The translations under genes were made by a program, and so were the position numbers. DNA of 17,032 nucleotides, taken from assembly GCA_964359785.1 (NCBI GenBank), contig CAYHWL010000020.1, forward strand, positions 1 to 17,032, given 5' to 3'. The notes under the pieces were generated by a model. It was not told the origin of the DNA. It saw only the letters and a program-made list of their open reading frames with translations, and ran no database searches. The DNA is from JACQSU01 sp964359785 (GTDB lineage Archaea; Nanobdellota; Nanobdellia; Woesearchaeales; JAGWAF01). Shown piece by piece: positions 12,584-17,032 of the stretch; the stretch's first letter is position 1, and each line of letters opens with the position of its first letter.

Positions 12584-13075
12584 ATGCCAGTCAAACAAGC
12601 ATTGAAAAGTCGGGCACTAGATGACCTTGATCGCCAGATCCTTAATATCCTCCAAGATGATGGTAGGGTAAGCCTTACCAACATCTCAAAAAAGGTCCTG
12701 ATCTCTATTGATTCGGTGAATAATCGCATTCAGGACATGCAACGCAAAGGCATTTTCTCTTTTGGTATATACGTCGAGCCTGATCGGATAGGGTATCCTT
12801 TGATTGCAGAGGTGAAGGTCAAGCTTCAGAATATATCTGTCGGTGAGAAAGCCAAGTTCATTGGATACCTTAAGGCTTTTCCTCAAGTGATTGAGTTATT
12901 CTCTATTTTGGGGGATTTCGATCTGACTTGTGTGATGATTGCCAAAGATACTCGGGAGATGGAGAGTCTCGCGACGCAGATCAGGCAAAAACATGCCCAT
13001 ATCATCGCTGATTGGGTATCTGTTCTTGTTCTAGAGAATCACAAATTTGAGAGCTATGATATGCAGCATCTATAG
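12584..13075 (+). CDS. Lrp/AsnC-family transcriptional regulator
   Basis: The 163-residue protein has an N-terminal helix-turn-helix (LDDLDRQILNILQDDGR at about 12-28, recognition region SIDSVNNRIQDMQRKG) and a C-terminal RAM effector-binding domain (about 70-150, with ILGDFDLTCVMIAKD). Lrp proteins form dimers or octamers and respond to amino acids or related metabolites. It sits divergently to the RING-NadE gene and likely controls itself and that gene through the palindrome at 12520-12537. The ATG lies 23 nt from its TATA. The ligand cannot be told from sequence. Confidence 0.92.
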   Translation: MPVKQALKSRALDDLDRQILNILQDDGRVSLTNISKKVLISIDSVNNRIQDMQRKGIFSFGIYVEPDRIGYPLIAEVKVKLQNISVGEKAKFIGYLKAFPQVIELFSILGDFDLTCVMIAKDTREMESLATQIRQKHAHIIADWVSVLVLENHKFESYDMQHL

Positions 13076-13116
13076 GGCATTCCAGTGGAGACCTTAACAA
13101 GGATATCGAACACGCC

Positions 13117-14409
13117 TTACCCCTTGCCTATCATCTTTGAGAGTATGGATTTCACGGCATCGATATGCCCGCCGCTCTTACGCTCCTCTTTCCAGTGGAA
13201 TCGTAGTTGATCCAGTTTCCCAAAGAGGTATTCTGCTGATATTGTGGGAGACACGCATAGTTGTGTGATTATCTCCATCCTGTCCTTATGTATATGGTCG
13301 AACTGTTTTGGGGTCATGCCATTTGCCGTGGCTATATCGCTCCGTAATCTAGAAGGTATCCCAGTGTTGACCAGTTTATTTTTCTTGGGATCATATTCAT
13401 AGAGGGTGTTGAACCTAGGCTCCATCCCTCCAGATGCGTTCACTTCACTTATCTCCTGTATTATTCTCTTGTTGCCAGTGGAAGTCATCAATCTTTTGAA
13501 CACGATTATCAGGTCCAGCGGACCCAGCATTGATTTTGGCACGCTCATCGGGGGATTGGTGATACGATTTATTGTTTCACGTGCTGATTCGGCATGCAGT
13601 GTCCCAAGGCTTCCCGCGTGCCCAGTGTTCATGGCTTCAAATAGTGTCCCTGCTTCAGGCCCACGGACTTCACCGACGATTATCCTATCAGGTCTCATGC
13701 GCAGTGCGTTGCGCAGTAGCATATCCATTGTGACATTCGCTTCTTTCTTGGACACCATCGCAACCTTGTTGGCGTGTAACACGACAAGTTCAGCTGTATC
13801 TTCTATTGTGATGATTCGCGAGGCGGCAGGTATATACATCGCAAGCGCATTCAATGCGGTAGTCTTCCCTGATCCAGTCCCACCGACAATTAGTGCATTA
13901 GCGGGCCTAACCCCAAGTCCCTCTATGGCAAGCCAAAGGAATGCGGCCGCATCTGCCGTGAGGGTGCCATTCTTCACAAGATCGACGACCGTTATCACAT
14001 TTCTCTTGAATTTTCGGATGGTAAAGGTTGAGTTATTGGGCGAGGCAGGGGGTATGGTGGCGTTGAATCGCGAGCCGTCTTCAAGTGTCGCATCCAGCAT
14101 CGGATTCATCTCATTGATGGTCTTGGTATTTTGTTTCGCCACAAGGTCGATATATTGGCGTGCGGTGGCTTCTTCTATCCGGACATTGGTCTGGCAGAAT
14201 CCATACTTCTTGTGATAAACCCTTATTGGCGTGTTAGGTCCATTGTAGACGATCTCTTCAAGTATGTCGTCGAGAAGCAACCCTTTTATCACCTCGACGA
14301 ATCCTTTGCCAAGTAATGTGTTATCCACAAGATATGCGTACTGGTTTTCTGCCATGTACATGATCTTTGTGTATCCGTATGAGTCGATGATATCGCTTGG
14401 GTTTGGCAT
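13117..14409 (-). CDS. Type IV pilus/Tad-like secretion ATPase (GspE/VirB11 family)
   Basis: This ATPase powers assembly of archaeal type IV pilus-like filaments. In the 430 residues are the Walker A GGTGSGKTT (176-184), the Asp box TIEDTAEL (201-208), the Walker B region DRIIVGEVRG (241-250) and the His box GHAGSLGTLHA (263-273), all intact. The N-terminal domain is short. The start at 14407-14409 has a perfect Shine-Dalgarno GGAGG (14415-14419), 5 nt away and inside the end of the upstream membrane gene, so it is the third gene of a coupled operon. The operon's membrane partners are the two GspF-like genes upstream. No pilin with a class III signal peptide is visible in the window. Confidence 0.93.
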   Translation of the reverse strand: MPNPSDIIDSYGYTKIMYMAENQYAYLVDNTLLGKGFVEVIKGLLLDDILEEIVYNGPNTPIRVYHKKYGFCQTNVRIEEATARQYIDLVAKQNTKTINEMNPMLDATLEDGSRFNATIPPASPNNSTFTIRKFKRNVITVVDLVKNGTLTADAAAFLWLAIEGLGVRPANALIVGGTGSGKTTALNALAMYIPAASRIITIEDTAELVVLHANKVAMVSKKEANVTMDMLLRNALRMRPDRIIVGEVRGPEAGTLFEAMNTGHAGSLGTLHAESARETINRITNPPMSVPKSMLGPLDLIIVFKRLMTSTGNKRIIQEISEVNASGGMEPRFNTLYEYDPKKNKLVNTGIPSRLRSDIATANGMTPKQFDHIHKDRMEIITQLCVSPTISAEYLFGKLDQLRFHWKEERKSGGHIDAVKSILSKMIGKG

Positions 14410-14410
14410 T

Positions 14411-15127
14411 TTATCCTCCTAGTGTAGAGATGATATAAGGGCCGATGACTGTTATTGCCAGTAGATAGTAAGAGAGTGACACGGGCAGTAGCAGCATGCT
14501 TTCCAGCAGATCCCTAAAGATGAACAGGTCTAGGAATGTTATCCCAACATTCACGGCTAGTAGATATCCTAACATGAGTGGTGTCTGCATGATACCTACA
14601 GTGTCGAGTGTTTTTGTCTGCAGTAAGATAGCTAGGAAGTAGTAGATCATAGGCAGGAAGAATATACCTAGTAATTGCAGTATCATGATTGGCATCCGTG
14701 ATTTCTTGTCTATGGTCTCTTGCAGGTGTTGTATATCCCACAGTTTTTTGGACAGGTTCTTTAATGCTTGGGCCTCGTCTCCGCGTGATTTTTCTGTTTC
14801 TGCTATGATGCTGGTGATATAGGCGAATGTGGGGGATCCGCTTTTTGTCCCTGCCATATCTAGCGCATCTTGCATGGTTTTCCCTTCTTTGATGAGTTTC
14901 ACGACCATGCGGAAATGATGCGCGCTTTTGTTGTGTTTGTCTTCGCTCACAAGAGTTAGCGCGGTCTCCATCGATCGTCCCATCTCAAGATGGGTGGCTA
15001 TCTGTTCCATTGTCTCTATCATCGACGCGTCAAGCGCGCTTGCGTTGCCTTGTAGTTGTTTGTATCCTAGATAAAGCGCGGTCATGGCTCCAAATGCGTA
15101 AGGCGCATAGATTGCGATGTCTGCCAT
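14411..15127 (-). CDS. GspF/TadC-like pilus platform protein, C-terminal-half type
   Basis: Platform proteins of type IV pilus-like systems anchor the ATPase in the membrane. This 238-residue protein has an N-terminal hydrophobic helix (5-22), a T2SSF cytoplasmic helical domain (about 35-135, HLEMGRSMETAL and KEGKTMQDALDMAGTKSG), and three or four membrane helices (about 147-168, 180-205, 210-232). Archaeal TadC/FlaJ homologues usually carry two T2SSF domains in one chain; here the two halves are separate adjacent genes. It starts 1 bp after the stop of the other half with a GAGG motif nearby. Confidence 0.85.
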   Translation of the reverse strand: MADIAIYAPYAFGAMTALYLGYKQLQGNASALDASMIETMEQIATHLEMGRSMETALTLVSEDKHNKSAHHFRMVVKLIKEGKTMQDALDMAGTKSGSPTFAYITSIIAETEKSRGDEAQALKNLSKKLWDIQHLQETIDKKSRMPIMILQLLGIFFLPMIYYFLAILLQTKTLDTVGIMQTPLMLGYLLAVNVGITFLDLFIFRDLLESMLLLPVSLSYYLLAITVIGPYIISTLGG

Positions 15128-15128
15128 C

Positions 15129-15662
15129 TTACTCGTACCTCATCATGTATAGTACCACGAAAAATACTATCAGGTCGACCCCTATTATGCCTTGATTTAG
15201 CGCTGCTGGTATAGGGATGTCAAATCCGGCCACAAATAGCGCGTCCTGAAGTAGTACGACGAAAAATATCACTAGTGGGATTGACATGATGATCATCAGG
15301 CGGTTGAGGTTCACTGCTAGATTGTCGATTAGGGTGTCTACTGTTAGAGCGGTCTCTTTTAGTATCCTCTCGGACAGTTCTCCCATGCGGTTGGTCATCT
15401 CAGGGCCAGAATCCCGCAGTATGTCAAATAGCGTGGTGAGGTTCTTTGAGCTTGTTTCCTCTGCTTTGAAGGCCTCACCAAGCGTCACTCCCATCTCCAC
15501 TCTCTTCATCACTCCTTTGGCCATCCTTGATACTTTGCCGAAATTCATCTTCCCTAAGTTGAGCAGGATGCTTTCCATCGCGTATCCGCATGCGACTTGG
15601 ACTTTGATGTGTTCTATCGCAAGGAGAAGGTCATTGTTGGTGTTTCTGGCGAAAAGCGGCAT
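15129..15662 (-). CDS. GspF/TadC-like pilus platform protein, N-terminal-half type
   Basis: First gene of the pilus operon, 177 residues. A T2SSF helical domain fills residues 10-115 (VQVACGYAMESILLNLGK, VEMGVTLGEAFKAEE). Two membrane helices follow at about 122-140 (MIIMSIPLVIFFVVLLQ) and 158-174 (IIGVDLIVFFVVLYMM). It appears to be the matching half of the next gene's protein: both T2SSF repeats of a normal platform protein are present but split across two genes. A TATA (TTTAAA, 15687-15692) sits 24 nt before the ATG. No frameshift joins the two ORFs; the second has its own ATG and ribosome-binding region. Confidence 0.82.
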   Translation of the reverse strand: MPLFARNTNNDLLLAIEHIKVQVACGYAMESILLNLGKMNFGKVSRMAKGVMKRVEMGVTLGEAFKAEETSSKNLTTLFDILRDSGPEMTNRMGELSERILKETALTVDTLIDNLAVNLNRLMIIMSIPLVIFFVVLLQDALFVAGFDIPIPAALNQGIIGVDLIVFFVVLYMMRYE

Positions 15663-15686
15663 GCTCTTTTCATGCCAAAACCTACA

Positions 15687-15739
15687 TTTAAACCATTCGT
15701 CTCGTAGTCATACCAATAGATTTTTCATAACCCTTAAAA
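15687..15739. promoter_or_regulatory. Divergent promoters of the pilus operon and the surface-protein pair
   Basis: Minus strand: TTTAAA at 15687-15692, 24 nt from the ATG at 15662. Plus strand: TTAAAA at 15734-15739, 24 nt from the ATG at 15764. The plus-strand spacing is the reason for choosing 15764 over the upstream in-frame ATG at 15758. Confidence 0.45.
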
Positions 15740-15763
15740 ACGCCTTGTTTCTTTCTCATGTTT

Positions 15764-16357
15764 ATGGCGAAAAAAAGGTTCGATTCGAAATTTTGGGCAG
15801 GGACTTTCATGATCGGTCTTATGGTGTTGTCATCTTTGGCTTTCGTGATGGAGTATTATGCTAATCCTGATAGTGGCATTTCGTATGGCGATTTTAAGTT
15901 CACATCGGATCCTTTGGGTTACAAGACTAAGATTGACGGCAAGGATATTGTTTTCACATACTTGCCGGATTCTTTGGACTCTGTGAATGTCTCAAGTGCT
16001 GCTCCTTATGTGTTGCGTCAGAGCCGTGCGGTGCTGATCAGTATTGATCCAGACACCGAGTATAGTGACACGCTTGGGACCCTTCAGTACATGGACTCCA
16101 ATATCTTGACAGATGCTCTAGGCATAATGGTAGGTCCAGGTCTGACGAACAACACTGCCTATCCCGATATTCCGCAGATTGATTGTCTAAACGCTTCAAG
16201 TGATGAGCCAGTGTTGCTTATGCGCTACACGAATGATTCTTCTGATGCGGGTGTGAGCACGCAGGGGAATTGTGTCATTCTAAAAGCGCAGTATTCAGAC
16301 GATTTCACGAGATATAATGACCGTCTGATGTATGAAGTGGTGGGTGTGATGAAGTGA
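15764..16357 (+). CDS. Membrane-anchored surface protein, paralogue 1
   Basis: Unrecognised. A basic N-terminus (MAKKRFDSKF) precedes one transmembrane helix (about 11-30), placing the remaining 165 residues outside the cell. Just after the membrane comes ISYGDFKF, then a beta-rich domain with several N-x-S/T sites. Two cysteines 29 residues apart (C141 and C170, in IDCLNAS and GNCVILKA) frame a VLLMRYTND strand and could form a disulfide. The next gene has the same plan (TM, YGDFxF, C...GxC(V/L)IL), so they are tandem paralogues sharing an operon. It is divergent from the pilus operon. No class III signal peptide is present, so it is not an obvious pilin. Confidence 0.65.
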   Translation: MAKKRFDSKFWAGTFMIGLMVLSSLAFVMEYYANPDSGISYGDFKFTSDPLGYKTKIDGKDIVFTYLPDSLDSVNVSSAAPYVLRQSRAVLISIDPDTEYSDTLGTLQYMDSNILTDALGIMVGPGLTNNTAYPDIPQIDCLNASSDEPVLLMRYTNDSSDAGVSTQGNCVILKAQYSDDFTRYNDRLMYEVVGVMK

Positions 16358-16977
16358 TGGAGGCAAAGCCCTGGTATCATAACGCGCTGGTCTGGGCAGT
16401 TATCCTCTTGGTGGTCTTCCTAGTCTCTTTCTATGCGTCCACAAAGATATGGAAGCCTGCGAAATTTCCGACGGTGCAGTATGGCGATTTTGAGTTTGTG
16501 AAGGCAGGGGGTTTGTGGAATACGGAGTGGACAAAAGGCGATAATCTCTATCATATCCGGTTGAGGTTTAACCCATTTCAGGTGTCGAATGTGTCAGTGA
16601 CTGGTTTTTTTGATAGATCGTTCAACCGCAATGAGGTCTATCTCACTTTTGACCCCAGGCGAGGTAATTTCACCACTTTGAGTCTGGCTATGGGGGAATT
16701 GTCTCTAAACATGCTCAATGCCCTGGGAGCAAAGCCGATAGCGGCTTGTACAGTTAACCAGACAACAGCCTGTGAGAATCGGCCTATGGTGAATTGCGGC
16801 GATGTGAACCGTTCAGTCATATTCTTGTCTGATGTTGATGACGCGCAGATCGCTGCCCGTGGAGAATGTCTCATCTTGACGGGTTCGGATCTGGATATCC
16901 TTCGCTCCGTCGATAGGCTTCTGTACATCTGGTATGGTATGATGGAATTGCCTGCTTTGCCTGCGAGCCTAAAATAG
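16357..16977 (+). CDS. Membrane-anchored surface protein, paralogue 2
   Basis: Unrecognised, 206 residues from the ATG at 16357, whose first base overlaps the stop of paralogue 1 (TGATG). A GTG three bases earlier is possible but less likely. A short N-terminus leads to a transmembrane helix (about 9-29), then VQYGDFEFVK, an aromatic-rich beta domain, and two cysteine pairs (C131/C139 and C147/C171). The second pair frames VIFLSDVDDAQIAARGEC, matching the Cys-framed strand of paralogue 1. The C-terminus ends with a Leu/Met/Trp-rich helix. Probable partner or subunit of paralogue 1 at the cell surface. Confidence 0.65.
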   Translation: MEAKPWYHNALVWAVILLVVFLVSFYASTKIWKPAKFPTVQYGDFEFVKAGGLWNTEWTKGDNLYHIRLRFNPFQVSNVSVTGFFDRSFNRNEVYLTFDPRRGNFTTLSLAMGELSLNMLNALGAKPIAACTVNQTTACENRPMVNCGDVNRSVIFLSDVDDAQIAARGECLILTGSDLDILRSVDRLLYIWYGMMELPALPASLK

Positions 16978-17032
16978 GGGCTTTGCGCGGAAACTCGCCG
17001 TAGTGGATTAATCTTCTTTGCGGCGCCGGTCT

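Noticed and set aside
13406..14215. Long plus-strand ORF (269 aa) opposite the pilus ATPase
   Set aside because: It is antisense to an intact ATPase with all motifs, has Ser/Val-biased composition typical of a shadow frame, and has no promoter or ribosome-binding site.
17008..17031. Possible C-terminal end of a minus-strand gene (DRRRKED then stop) entering from the right edge
   Set aside because: Only seven codons are visible, with no supporting motif.
16978..17032. GC-rich tail considered as a tRNA end
   Set aside because: No T-loop consensus or acceptor pairing could be found in either strand.

Overview
The window looks like a compact, gene-dense archaeal genome, most likely a DPANN-type or similarly reduced lineage. 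The archaeal markers are NucS/EndoMS, transcription factor S, an archaeal/ER-type signal peptidase I, a DUF460 protein, Trm1, an NMD3-type protein and an archaeal type IV pilus/Tad-like ATPase with its membrane partners. Many genes overlap by 4 bp (ATGA or GTGA). Most operon-leading genes have a TATA-like hexamer ending about 21-25 nt before the start codon, which suggests leaderless transcripts, while some internal genes carry Shine-Dalgarno sequences. No stretch longer than 300 bp lacks a gene. No tRNA, rRNA, insertion sequence or CRISPR array was seen. The lineage call is inference.

Layout. (1) 49-2401, minus strand: a tightly coupled CRISPR adaptation operon, cas1-cas2-cas4, followed by a 170-residue ORF that resembles the N-terminal part of a TnpB/Cas12-type effector and stops before any RuvC domain. 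One promoter with a TATA box inside an 8-bp inverted repeat drives the operon. (2) 2495-4406: a frameshifted membrane-anchored HEAT-like gene, nucS, and a VapBC-type (AbrB antitoxin/PIN toxin) module with a repeat operator at its promoter. (3) 4414-5980, minus strand: a small unknown gene, then signal peptidase I, TFS and a DUF167 protein as a coupled operon. (4) 6035-7659: a short NMD3-like gene converging on a short DUF460 gene. (5) 7711-8963: a secreted helical protein coupled to a tiny lipoprotein. (6) 8966-10551, minus strand: trm1 coupled to a small zinc-finger gene, then a small Cys-rich gene. (7) 10629-11225: two small helical/coiled-coil proteins. (8) 11277-13075: a RING-like finger fused to an NAD synthase-like domain, divergent from an Lrp/AsnC regulator. 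The shared promoter region contains a perfect palindrome. (9) 13117-15662, minus strand: a pilus/secretion ATPase plus two half-size GspF/TadC-like membrane proteins. Divergent to it is a pair of paralogous membrane-anchored surface proteins (15764-16977).

The parts most worth following are the CRISPR operon with its truncated or split effector and residue-depleted Cas4, the RING-NadE fusion with its divergent regulator, and the split pilus platform next to the paralogous surface pair.
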